From Methanomicrobia archaeon LH_S14 (GTDB lineage: Archaea > Halobacteriota > Syntropharchaeia > Alkanophagales > Methanospirareceae), in contig JAGXOS010000004.1 in assembly GCA_023659775.1 (NCBI GenBank), positions 1-34,848 on the forward strand: a stretch of DNA of 34,848 nucleotides. The letters run 5' to 3'. Positions within the stretch are counted from its first letter, which is position 1; each line of letters begins with the position of its first letter. Shown one piece after another: positions 26,289-34,521 of the stretch. A model generated the notes under the pieces. It was not told the DNA's origin, searched no databases, and saw only the letters and a list, made by a program, of their open reading frames with translations. A program made the position numbers and the translations under genes.

Positions 26289-27041
26289 ATGGAAATGGAA
26301 GAAGTCGTGAGGATAGTGGAAGAAGGTGTTGTGCATAAAAATCCAATAGTTATAGAGGGCTTGCCAGATGTGGGATTGGTGGGAACCATCGCAGCGTCTT
26401 ACATCGTGGAGAAGATGAATTATAAGGAAATAGGCTATATTGAATCTGATTTGTTTCCCCCTGTTATGGTGGTGCACGGGGGGGAATTAAAAAATCCTTT
26501 ACGAATATACGGCAATGAAGGTGGAGTAGTTGTGTTATCAGAAGTTGCAATACCGCCAAGCGCTATTTATCCGCTGACGACTGCTTTGGCTGAGTGGGTC
26601 AAAGAAATTGGCGCTAAACTTGTTATCCCGATAACCGGGCTGCCGATAGAAAACAGAATGGATATAAGCAAGCCAGAGGTATTTGCCGTGGGGAACAGTG
26701 AAGAAGCAGTAAAAGAGCTGAAGGATAAGCAAATGGAACTGCTGGAGGAAGGATTTATCGCTGGTCCTCATGCTATAATGCTAAGGGAATGCTACAAGAG
26801 GGAATTGAATGCAATTTCTCTGCTCGCTCAGTGCTTCCCGGTGTATCCTGATCCAGGTGCAGCGGCGGCGGCAATTGAGTCGCTTGAGAAGTTTTTAAAA
26901 TTAGGTATAGATGTAGAGGAGCTATTAGAAAAAGGTGAGGAGATAAAGCTAAAAGCTCGCGACCTTATGAGGCAAACAGCGCTCTCAGCTCCAGAAATGC
27001 AGAAGGGTGTGGAGCAGGATATGCCCATCATGTATCGTTAA
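26289..27041 (+). CDS. PAC2-family protein (proteasome assembly chaperone-like)
   Basis: Predicted 250 residues. PAC2 features: IVIEGLPDVGLVGTIAASYIV near the start, IESDLFPPVMVVHGG, then the AxPDPGAAAAAIESL region around 195-205. Archaeal members are thought to act in proteasome assembly or related proteolysis, by relation to the eukaryotic PAC2 chaperone; the direct role is unproven. It follows thyX by 22 bp and may be co-transcribed, though an AT-rich stretch just before the ATG allows its own leaderless start. Confidence 0.85.
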   Translation: MEMEEVVRIVEEGVVHKNPIVIEGLPDVGLVGTIAASYIVEKMNYKEIGYIESDLFPPVMVVHGGELKNPLRIYGNEGGVVVLSEVAIPPSAIYPLTTALAEWVKEIGAKLVIPITGLPIENRMDISKPEVFAVGNSEEAVKELKDKQMELLEEGFIAGPHAIMLRECYKRELNAISLLAQCFPVYPDPGAAAAAIESLEKFLKLGIDVEELLEKGEEIKLKARDLMRQTALSAPEMQKGVEQDMPIMYR

Positions 27042-27062
27042 TAGGAAATAAAAATTTGTACC

Positions 27063-27081
27063 AATCAATCAATCAATCAAT
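27063..27081 (+). repeat. AATC tetranucleotide repeat
   Basis: Four and three-quarter copies of AATC in the leader of the small heat-shock gene. It is short and outside the coding region. Confidence 0.8.
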
Positions 27082-27123
27082 AAAATAAATAGGATAGGCT
27101 AGGGGGTGAAAGAAGGTATAGAA

Positions 27124-27489
27124 ATGGGAATGGAAAGGAGGATAATAAGGACGACATGGGGCTATGATGGCAATTTAGAGCCGTTATACGAAGTGGAGGA
27201 TAAAGAAGATGAGATTTCGGTTACCTTTGACCTTCCAAGAGTAAGGAAAGAAAATGTGGAGATAAACACAACGGAAAACACGGTGGAGGTAATAGCGAGG
27301 ATGAGCGATGCAGTTTGCTGGGAGAGATGGGGCAGTACCCAGAAAAGGATAACTTTTCAGGCACTCAGGAAACAGATAAGGTTGCCAGAGCCCATAGACC
27401 CGGAAAAAGCATCTGCTTCGTTTAAAAATGGCATTCTCAGGATAAATTTGCCTAAGGGGAGAAGGAAGGTGTTTATACCGATAGAATAA
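27124..27489 (+). CDS. Small heat-shock protein, Hsp20/alpha-crystallin family
   Basis: Predicted 121 residues from ATG 27124, preceded by AAGG; a GTG at 27106 adds six residues. The alpha-crystallin domain starts at LEPLYEVEDKEDEISVTFDLP, continues with RKENVEINTTENTVEVIA and ends with ASFKNGILRINLPK, the conserved GILxIxLPK motif. The N-terminal arm is short. It holds unfolding proteins in large oligomers. No heat-shock-specific operator could be identified. Confidence 0.9.
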   Translation: MGMERRIIRTTWGYDGNLEPLYEVEDKEDEISVTFDLPRVRKENVEINTTENTVEVIARMSDAVCWERWGSTQKRITFQALRKQIRLPEPIDPEKASASFKNGILRINLPKGRRKVFIPIE

Positions 27490-27534
27490 AAGGTGAATCT
27501 GTGCCGGGAGAGTAGCAAGAAAAAATAAATTATA

Positions 27535-27664
27535 GACACAGATTAACACAGACAAAACAAACTGCAAAGTCCAAAATTTGTGTAATCTGCGTAATCTGTG
27601 GTTAAAATCAGCAATGTCAAACTTAAATAAGTCCGTGCCATGTAAATCAGTGTAAATCTGTGTC
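27535..27664. repeat. 130-bp element of CACAGATT repeats with inverted ends
   Basis: The ends are GACACAGATTAACAC (27535) and GTGTAAATCTGTGTC (to 27664), inverted copies with one mismatch in 15. Inside is another inverted unit, TGTAATCTGCGTAATCTGTG. A related stretch (CACAGATTAACTCAGATTAC) is at 72-91. No clear target duplication. It is noncoding and may be a small non-autonomous element or RNA hairpin. Confidence 0.6.
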
Positions 27665-27702
27665 TTAAATAGAAGGAAGCTATATTTTATATACAAGAAC
27701 AA

Positions 27703-28137
27703 ATGGAAGAAGACAAATTTGGTGATGACCTGATAACACCGACTTCGTTCTATTCCGCAGAGCACGAGAAGACGAAACTGAATTGGTTCTGCTACGAAGT
27801 AGCTTTAAGTGTTGAGCTTGAGATTCAAGAGGAATTGGGGGGAAAATTGATGCGATATGGGATTTACGAAGAGCAAATAGCGGATTTTTCCGTTTATCTC
27901 GCGAAGCAGATGAAGGGAATCGTATTGCAAAAACTATCAGGAGAAATCGAGACGGTGTATTTCTCGTACGATATGGTTGAAGCATATTTCCCGAGGCTGA
28001 GTGACAGAATGGTGAATAAAATGCTCGATGCGATTGCAAAAGCATGGGACGAACAGCTCAGTGTTTGCGAAATATGTCCCACGAGATGTGTGAGCGAGAA
28101 GAATGTATATTGCACGATGTTTGATGAAGGACCTTAG
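27703..28137 (+). CDS. Conserved-looking archaeal protein of unknown function with C-terminal Cys cluster
   Basis: Predicted 144 residues, acidic and mostly helical. The C-terminus carries CEICPTRCVSEKNVYC, a CxxCxxxC...C arrangement that could bind zinc or an Fe-S cluster. No signal peptide or membrane segment. It ends with two TAG codons in a row, so TAG probably acts as a real stop here. It stands alone between the CACAGATT element and the decayed restriction locus. I do not recognise the family. Confidence 0.7.
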   Translation: MEEDKFGDDLITPTSFYSAEHEKTKLNWFCYEVALSVELEIQEELGGKLMRYGIYEEQIADFSVYLAKQMKGIVLQKLSGEIETVYFSYDMVEAYFPRLSDRMVNKMLDAIAKAWDEQLSVCEICPTRCVSEKNVYCTMFDEGP

Positions 28138-28242
28138 TAGGGGGCGGGAGAAAGAATGAGTAGAGATAGAGGCATTCTCAGGAGAAATAAGAAGTTTCGT
28201 AAGCTAATATGATTAGTTATACAAATACAGGAAATCATATAC

Positions 28243-28798
28243 CTTTTCTTCTTAACCTTTGGCGGCAGGCTCACAACACACCACAGATTGCATTCATTGA
28301 GGAGTTTCCGTTAGTGCGAAAGAGCACACCTTCATCCATCACGATTCCACAGCGACCACCAGGTTTGAGGCTGTCTATAACATGCTGGAGGAATAACAGA
28401 CGAAAAGACTTCACCAATGACTTTCTGCCTTGATGTTGCCCCCGGCTTATCTTTTAATTTCCTGAGTGCTGGTAAGAGGTCGCCGTTTACGAAACTGATG
28501 AACCCGCCAAGCGCGTTCCCATTTGCAGTTCTAACCGTTTATCCCCTTCTGGAGATGCCCAGTTTCGCCAGCGATAGGGATATTCAAGCGAAGGGCGGAA
28601 TTCAGCACCAACTGCTTTTGAAAGTTCTTCTTCTCTTTCTTCTCTCTGGTCAAGAATACGCAGAAACAGCATCCAAGTTAGTTCCGGGACATACTGGAGT
28701 GCCCCGGCGCAGTTTGACCGCCGCATAATATCGCAGGTGCCTTTGATGTATGCGTTCAGGCCCTGCGGAGTTGTGATTTTTCGACTGTTTTTAGCCAT
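28243..28798 (-). pseudogene. hsdM: Type I methyltransferase subunit HsdM, decayed
   Basis: From ATG 28798 the frame shows the HsdM N-terminal helical domain (LNAYIKGTCDIMRRSNCAGA, YVPELTWMLFLRILD). A frameshift near 28515 leads to ISFVNGDLLPALRKLKDKPG. After that most of the SAM-binding domain, including the NPPF motif, is deleted, and the text resumes with FLQHVIDSLKPGGRCGIVMD and a frameshifted NLWCVVSLPP. It cannot methylate DNA. Confidence 0.8.
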
Positions 28799-28862
28799 TT
28801 GGAGCCTCTTCTGGTGTTGTTTTGCTTCTTTCACATCTTTTCTATTATCTCTAAATATCAAA

Positions 28863-29096
28863 TCAAATAGGCAGTCTAACTGTTTTGCCAGTAGATTCAT
28901 CTGTAAAAAGCAAGCCTTTACCTTTAGTAATCTCAAGCTGGTCATTGGCGTTGAGTAGTTCAATACCATAGATTTTCCCATCTGGCGATATATCAACGTT
29001 CAATTCATCACTTATGCAGATGGTTTCGACTTCAGTAGTTTTCTCCCTCAGTCTTATATACGCAATATTGTACCTGGGGTCGTAACTTAGTTCCAT
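28863..29096 (-). CDS. DUF2283 family protein (probable antitoxin)
   Basis: Predicted 77 residues with the DUF2283 pattern: YDPRYNIAYIRLREKTTEVE near the start and NVDISPDGKIYGIELLNAN in the middle. ATG 29096 has AGGTG upstream. DUF2283 proteins are often encoded after DUF4258 proteins and are considered antitoxins; the DUF4258 gene here ends 12 bp before. It is intact although its partner is frameshifted and the surrounding restriction genes are broken. Confidence 0.75.
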   Translation of the reverse strand: MELSYDPRYNIAYIRLREKTTEVETICISDELNVDISPDGKIYGIELLNANDQLEITKGKGLLFTDESTGKTVRLPI

Positions 29097-29107
29097 TCTT
29101 ACACCTT

Positions 29108-29366
29108 CTAATAATATTTTACTATAACGGTAATTATAATTAAATCTTCATCCTCTTTGGCTGGCAGCATACACTTCCACCTGTTTTGTTTTATATTGCT
29201 TACCTCTCCATACGCTTGCAAAAGGAAAATTACGTCTAAATCCAACTCGTCCAAACTTTGCTTGGAAACTTTCACCTTCTTCAACTGTTTTTATTATTTC
29301 ATCTTCAGTTGCTCCGCGCTCTTGCATTCGGTCTATCGCATGAGGATAAATCTTTATAGTCATCAT
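29108..29366 (-). pseudogene. DUF4258 protein (probable toxin), frameshifted near its end
   Basis: From ATG 29366 the frame reads IYPHAIDRMQERGATEDEII and then KTKQVEVYAASQRG before an early TGA at 29148. Shifting frame near 29163 restores a typical DUF4258 tail (AKEDEDLIIITVIVKYY) ending in TAG at 29108. Its ATG overlaps the hsdS stop as ATGA, so it was translationally coupled to hsdS. A sequencing error is possible and would make the gene intact. Confidence 0.65.
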
Positions 29367-30117
29367 AATTCACCTCTAAATGCTTTTCTTAAAATCGCCT
29401 GTGGCAGGGCATTTATTGCTTCCAGTTGCTTTTCAATACTCAAACAGAGTTTTTCAACCTGTGCCATTTTTTCTTTTAGTTCGAGGGCGATGTGCTGTTG
29501 AACAGGGAGAGGGGGAAGAGGGATATTTTGCTATAGGAGATAACAAATAATAAAAAAGATAATTTTTCCCATCTTGAATATCAAAAAGGGCACACTTTCC
29601 AATAAGGTTCCTGCTACCACTTGAAGTGGTAACCAAAATATCCTCAATCTGCATTTTCTTAGATTGTGCTTTAGTTGGAGATACTTTTCTAACTGCTTTT
29701 CACATGCAGTTCGTGCTCGCTCCACCTCCTGCATCAATGCTTGAATTTTTGAAACGATACTTTTTTGCTCTTCTATGGGTGGCAAGGGAATAACATAATT
29801 AGACAAAAAACTTTCAGGTATTCTTTGTTGACCAACTGCGCCTGTAAAATATGCTATCGCTTCATGCAAGAAATAATCTTTGCGAATAGAACATCGTTTT
29901 CCTCGAAGTAAGTATAGCCCTTAGCAACTTTTGAATACGGAACTACTTCAGGTCTGGCAATGGTGCCTGTCTTTTCATCAACCGCCACCATAGGAACAAA
30001 TGTAGTGGAAGCATCGTAGGCACGATTAAAGTTTTTGGGACGGCGAGGGTTTATCTTGCATACCTCCTCCAACTTAACCCAGCGCCAACCTTCTGGAATA
30101 GGATATTTTTCATTCAT
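29363..30117 (-). pseudogene. hsdS: Type I specificity subunit HsdS, decayed
   Basis: Pieces in three frames. ATG 30117 opens PIPEGWRWVKLEEVCKINPR and VLFAKI, the first target-recognition domain. After a deletion comes AYFTGAVGQQRIPESFLSN with IPLPPIEEQKSIVSKI, then part of the second domain (ILVTTSSGSRNLIGKCALFD) and the tail PLPVQQHIALELKEKMAQVE, then LPQAILRKAFRGEL. The order of parts is right but there are deletions and frameshifts. It starts on the hsdR stop (ATGA). Confidence 0.85.
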
Positions 30118-31753
30118 CCAGCAAACAACCTCCTTTTTGTCTCGTTAATTATCTCATTCGGGTTACCGAGATTTTTCAAAGCTTCAAACCCACCTGCACG
30201 AGCAACATCCGGCGCTGTAAATACATGAGGATTCTCCAGCTCATCTGTTCCTCCTCTCTCAAACTGCTTTGCAAGAGCGATCAGGGTGTCTGTTGTTTTC
30301 TCTGGCAGACTCTTAAGCCAGGCACTATGCTTGTAGCTCAATGCCTCAACACGCTCAACACGACTTTTAGGCGTCATCCCGTAACCTATTTCCGCTAAAA
30401 CATCATACAGGTCATAATCCAGACGGTTTGTAAGTTCACGGAACAATCGCAAACCGCGTTCACCATCGGGAAGCATATCCATAATGCCTTTTCGCATCTG
30501 AGGGTTTATCCAGTATTTTCTGAAATCCTCGGGTGTCTTTAGCTCTTCTACGAGACGCTGAGCAAGCATTTGCTCATACTCCTCCAGCGTGACCATGGCT
30601 AACCTGCCCTCCCTTTTCGTTACGATGTATATTCCCGCTGGATTAATATGGACATCAAACCCTTCCACACGGATTATTTTCTCTTTCCTTTTTTCTCCTC
30701 TATCTTTTATTTCTCGTGTTGGTGACGACCTGCTCACAAATCCTTTTCCTAAAAGGCGTGTGGCGTCCGTGTAGTCGTAAACACGAAACATCAATTTGTT
30801 CGAGGGCAGATGAATCCTCGAACCACGTCCCATCATCTGCTGAAAAGAGATAGGAGAGCGAACATATTTGAAGAATACGACATTGCGTAAAATAGGGACA
30901 TCAACGCCCGTCGTAATCAGGTCAACGGTAGTTGCAACGAAGTGGCTGCGTTCCGAACCACGCAAATCAGCAATATGCTGACTGCCATCGCCAGCGGCGG
31001 TGCACTTGAAGGCATAAGGCTCAAGCCGATGTTGTCCGTTCGCAGCACACCACTCAGCATATATGTACCGGCTTCAAAAGAGCGAGGTGTTGCAGTAAGC
31101 CCAACTTGAACGGCTTCAGGGTTTTGCCGAAGCACAATGCTCCACTTCTCCCATGCGCTTCTGTGGCATTCATCAATAATTATATGGCTGAAATAGTTCT
31201 CAGGGTAATTCTCAATGAAAAATTTTGCATTTTCTACCTCCCCAGCTACGTTGAGCGTTTGGTAAGTTGCAATTAAGATGCGTGCATTCTTTTGCGGGTT
31301 TGTTGTTGTCACCTCAGCCGCATCGGCACCAAAGACATGCTGAAAAGCTGCCAGTCCTTGGCTACGAAGTTCGTCACGGCCACACAGAAACAAAGCACGA
31401 CGAAGCTGCCCTGCATCCGCAATCTTCTTCAAAAATAGATGTCCGTTGGAAGAATATACAAATGGAACATGGTTCAAACGGGCATATTTCTTCGCCTGCT
31501 CAAGACCTTTATCTGGCGGTTCATCCTCTCGCTTCGCCTCAATTAGAGCAATCGCAACAGGTTGAGAACTGATATTAACCCTGACACGCAGGAGATAATC
31601 GGTCCTCCCTCGCTCACGCCGTCTTGGCTTGCCATCTATAATCTCGATACCACGAGCAGTCTCCTCACGGCGAATAAGGTCTTCAGTCCAGTCACGGCGA
31701 TGTAGCGTGGGGTCTATGAGTTTTGCCCTTGTATCTGCTTCGCTTAAGGACAT
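30114..31753 (-). pseudogene. hsdR: Type I restriction subunit HsdR (EcoEI-like), decayed
   Basis: The N-terminal frame (31753 to about 31070) has the nuclease-type core with IALIEAKREDEPPDKGLEQA, then jumps from YSSNGHLF straight to LKKIADAGQLRRALF, losing the segment that carries Walker A (motif I). DECH (IIIDECHRSAW) and LTATPR remain. A second loss and a frameshift near 31070 remove the middle helicase part. The other frame resumes with YAEWCAANGQHRLEPYAFKC and HFVATTVDLITTGVD and keeps QQMMGRGSRI (motif VI) and the C-terminal domain to 30114. Without motif I it cannot translocate DNA. Confidence 0.85.
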
Positions 31754-31993
31754 TTCTTAACCCCTTATTTACTTTTGCCGTTCAGTGCAACCATAGCCAA
31801 TGACGGTATACCGGAACCTTTGCTGTCCATTCTTTCCCATCTCCTCCTTTTATTAACTACGCATATTTTAGAAACATATATATATAAAAAAGTATCGCTA
31901 TCAGTTATTTTTTTGCCGACACTGGAACTTTTCATCCGCTACGAATTAGTTGTCCTCTGCTACTATATCTCATGTTTTCGTTTATCGCCTACT

Positions 31994-32818
31994 CTATTCC
32001 ACCACATCCATAGAAAAGCCCAACCATTTTGCAGAATGAGTAATCATGCCGATTGAAACAACATCAACGCCAGTAGAAGCAAATTCCTTTATATTTCTCA
32101 TATTTATCCCTCCGGAAGCCTCTAAAATCAAGCCATCACGAAGCCCCCTCTCGGTCAGCAACCTCACACACTCCTTTACTTCCGCTGCTGGCATGTTATC
32201 AAGCATGATTATGTCCACTTTTAATTCCGCAGCTCTGAGTGCATCCGCGATGCTTTCAACTTCAACTTCAATTTTTCGTGTAAAACTCGCTTTCTCTTTT
32301 GCCTTTTTTATCGCGTTCTCCAGCCCCATCAGCTTTATGTAATTGTCTTTTATTATCACCGCTTCATATAACCCGAATCTATGTGGGTCGCCGCCTCCAA
32401 TTGCTATCGCTTTCTTCTCGTATTTTCTGAAGCCAGGTGTTGTTTTCCTCGTCCCGGCTACCTTCACATGCTCATCTACTTCCCTCGTTTCGCTTACAAA
32501 CTTATCCGTTAAAGTCGCTACACCACTCATCCGACCTAAGAAATTGAGCACAAGTCTTTCTGTCTTCAATATCTTCACACCAGCTCCTCTCACAGTCAAA
32601 ATAGTATCCCCGCTTTTTATTCTATCTCTATCCCAAAATTCTGTGGAATATTGAACCGACATATAGTCAAATATCTGTTTTACCTCCTCTAAACCCGCAA
32701 GCACGCCTTCTTCTTTCACCGTTATCTCTGCTTTACAATTGGTATATGGCACTATCTCTTCGTAATCCTCATGCCCTACATCTTCCTCCAGAAAACTTTC
32801 TATCTCCTTCAGCAGCAT
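31994..32818 (-). CDS. nadC: Nicotinate-nucleotide pyrophosphorylase (carboxylating)
   Basis: Predicted 274 residues from ATG 32818; a TTG at 32824 is less likely. Conserved QPRTase features: LNFLGRMSGVATLTDKFV, GTRKTTPGFRKYEKKAIAIGGG, HRFGLYEAVIIKDNY, VEVESIADAL and the C-terminal LEASGGINMRNIKEFASTGV. It turns quinolinate and PRPP into nicotinate mononucleotide in de novo NAD synthesis. It is divergent from nadX over an 82-bp AT-rich spacer, so the two NAD genes probably share control. Confidence 0.95.
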   Translation of the reverse strand: MLLKEIESFLEEDVGHEDYEEIVPYTNCKAEITVKEEGVLAGLEEVKQIFDYMSVQYSTEFWDRDRIKSGDTILTVRGAGVKILKTERLVLNFLGRMSGVATLTDKFVSETREVDEHVKVAGTRKTTPGFRKYEKKAIAIGGGDPHRFGLYEAVIIKDNYIKLMGLENAIKKAKEKASFTRKIEVEVESIADALRAAELKVDIIMLDNMPAAEVKECVRLLTERGLRDGLILEASGGINMRNIKEFASTGVDVVSIGMITHSAKWLGFSMDVVE

Positions 32819-32833
32819 TTGCAAAAAAAAAAA

Positions 32834-32865
32834 CTTTCTTATAAAGTAAAGAATGTTTTATAAAA
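32834..32865. promoter_or_regulatory. Divergent promoter region of nadC and nadX
   Basis: Contains CTTATAAAG and TTTTATAAAAC within the 82-bp spacer, TATA-like sites at workable distances from both start codons. AAAAGTTT/AAACTTTT-type inverted runs are also present. Assignment of each box to a gene is inference. Confidence 0.45.
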
Positions 32866-32900
32866 CTTTTCTTTTGAAAGTAAAAGTTTTTTGTAAAGAG

Positions 32901-33758
32901 ATGGCAAAAATAAGGGTTGGAGTGATAGGCTGCGGAGCAATCGGAAGTGAGATATGCAGGGCAATAGATAGTGATGAAGTAAATGGGCGTGAGTTAGGGT
33001 TGGGGATGGAACTGAAACTTTTGATAGACAAACATCCTGAGGGAATAGAAAGGCTGTGTGAAAGCCTGGGGAAGAAGCCAGATATAATAAAATCCGATAG
33101 CTCAGGACTGGATGAAATTTTAGCCGAGGTTGATTTGGTGATAGAGTGTGCATCGCAGGCTGCGGTTCGTGAGTTTGTGATACCAGCGTTGAAAAAAGGT
33201 AAAGAAGTGATGATATTGAGCGTTGGTGCATTGCTGTGTGAACCAGGTCTTTTTGAAGAAATTGAAAGTATATCGAAGGAAAAAGGATGTAAAGTGTATA
33301 TCCCATCAGGCGCCGTGGCAGGTATAGATGGGCTAAAATCCGGCGCTATTGGCGGGATACATTCAGTGAAGCTAACGACAAGAAAGCCGCCTTCAGGATT
33401 TGAGGGAAATGAGTATGTGAAGGAAAGAGGGATAAATTTGTTTTCAATAAAGAAGAAGAAAACGTTGTTCATGGGCCACGCGCTGGAAGCAGTGAAACAT
33501 TTTCCGGAGAACGTGAACGTAGCTGCTTCTTTAAGCATTGCGGGTATAGGTCCAGAGGCTACGCGCGTGAAAATCGTTGCAGACCCATCTGCGACGGAGA
33601 ATGTGCATGAGATAGAGGTGCGGGGGGAATTTGGTAAATTATTCGTGAGGGTGGAGAATGTCCCTTCGATTGCGAATCCAAAGACGAGCTATTTAGCTGC
33701 TCCTTCTGCAATTGCAACTCTGAAGCGCATATCATATCCAATAAGGGTCGGGACATAG
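32901..33758 (+). CDS. nadX: L-aspartate dehydrogenase
   Basis: Predicted 285 residues from ATG 32901 (MAKIRVGVIGCGAIG); the frame is open to 32853, but the GxGxxG Rossmann motif belongs at the start. Other family marks: ECASQAAVREFVIPAL, GKEVMILSVGAL, YIPSGAVAGIDGLKS and FPENVNVAASLSIAG. It oxidises aspartate to iminoaspartate with NAD(P), the step before NadA, and is the archaeal alternative to NadB. Paired divergently with nadC; nadA is not in the window. Confidence 0.93.
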   Translation: MAKIRVGVIGCGAIGSEICRAIDSDEVNGRELGLGMELKLLIDKHPEGIERLCESLGKKPDIIKSDSSGLDEILAEVDLVIECASQAAVREFVIPALKKGKEVMILSVGALLCEPGLFEEIESISKEKGCKVYIPSGAVAGIDGLKSGAIGGIHSVKLTTRKPPSGFEGNEYVKERGINLFSIKKKKTLFMGHALEAVKHFPENVNVAASLSIAGIGPEATRVKIVADPSATENVHEIEVRGEFGKLFVRVENVPSIANPKTSYLAAPSAIATLKRISYPIRVGT

Positions 33759-33786
33759 AAAATGCAAATTGAAAAATGCAAAATAA
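33759..33786. repeat. TGCAAA-rich repeat in the nadX/moaC spacer
   Basis: Reads AATGCAAATTGAAAAATGCA, two near-copies of one unit, filling nearly all of the 36-bp convergent spacer. Related to 5998-6025 and 23857-23885. Confidence 0.65.
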
Positions 33787-33794
33787 AGCACACT

Positions 33795-34253
33795 TTATTG
33801 AGTATATTCCCGCTTCTCCTTCTTCTTCACCCTTATCTCCTCTATCCACGTATGCGGATAATTTCCCGTTTCGTCCTTCTCTTCCGATTTCACCATGTCC
33901 CATATCGTGAGCAATGCCACACTCACACCATGCAGTGCATCCATTTCCACCCCTGTTTTTCCAACCGATTTCACAGATACCGCCGCTTTTATATCACCCT
34001 CACCTATCGAAAAATCAACCTTTACCGCTTCAATGCTTATTGGATGGCATAGAGGGATCATATCTGGCGTTTTTTTCACTGCCAATATCGCTGCCGTTTC
34101 TGCACACCCAAGCACATTCCCCTTCTTTATAGTCCCACTTTTTATCTTCTCAACAGTGCTATTTTTCAATTTTATGCTGCCAGAAGCTACTGCTACTCTT
34201 TCGACTTCTTCTTTCTCGCTTATGTCCACCATGCTCGCGCCGTGCCGATGCAT
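33795..34253 (-). CDS. moaC: Cyclic pyranopterin monophosphate synthase
   Basis: Predicted 152 residues. MoaC features: [18 protein letters not shown] at residue 8, [35 protein letters not shown] and [20 protein letters not shown]. It carries out the second step of molybdenum/tungsten cofactor synthesis, needed for example by formylmethanofuran dehydrogenase in methane metabolism. ATG 34253 starts 9 nt after the Sec61 beta stop, so the two genes are probably co-transcribed. Confidence 0.95.
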   Translation of the reverse strand: MHRHGASMVDISEKEEVERVAVASGSIKLKNSTVEKIKSGTIKKGNVLGCAETAAILAVKKTPDMIPLCHPISIEAVKVDFSIGEGDIKAAVSVKSVGKTGVEMDALHGVSVALLTIWDMVKSEEKDETGNYPHTWIEEIRVKKKEKREYTQ

Positions 34254-34262
34254 TGTTTCCCT

Positions 34263-34472
34263 TCAAGCTGGCCAGACACCGTAATATATCTCCAGCCCTA
34301 ACACCATAACACCAATAAACACGCCAATGAGCAGTATCGTCTTCGGCGACAGCTTAACCGCAGACTCCTCAACGTCGTAATACCGCATCAACCCGGCAGA
34401 GGACATAAGCCCACGCTCTTCTCCTCTTCCTCCTCCTTTCTTCGCTTTCTTCGTTGCTTTTCTTTTTGCCAT
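34263..34472 (-). CDS. Preprotein translocase subunit Sec61 beta (archaeal SecG)
   Basis: Predicted 69 residues: a basic cytoplasmic N-terminus (MAKRKATKKAKKGGGRG), the conserved MSSAGLMRYYDVEE motif and one C-terminal membrane helix (PKTILLIGVFIGVMVLGLEIYYG). This is the accessory subunit of the SecYEG/Sec61 channel in archaea. It is tail-anchored and full length for the family. Confidence 0.95.
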   Translation of the reverse strand: MAKRKATKKAKKGGGRGEERGLMSSAGLMRYYDVEESAVKLSPKTILLIGVFIGVMVLGLEIYYGVWPA

Positions 34473-34521
34473 AATTATTCCACTTATGTTTGGCTTTTGT
34501 TTTACAATTAATTATTTAGAC

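Noticed and set aside
27184-27765. Minus-strand 193-codon frame across hsp20
   Set aside because: Shadow of hsp20 and the noncoding repeat; no family resemblance.
32858-33538. Minus-strand 226-codon frame opposite nadX
   Set aside because: Shadow of a well-identified gene; composition typical of an antisense frame.
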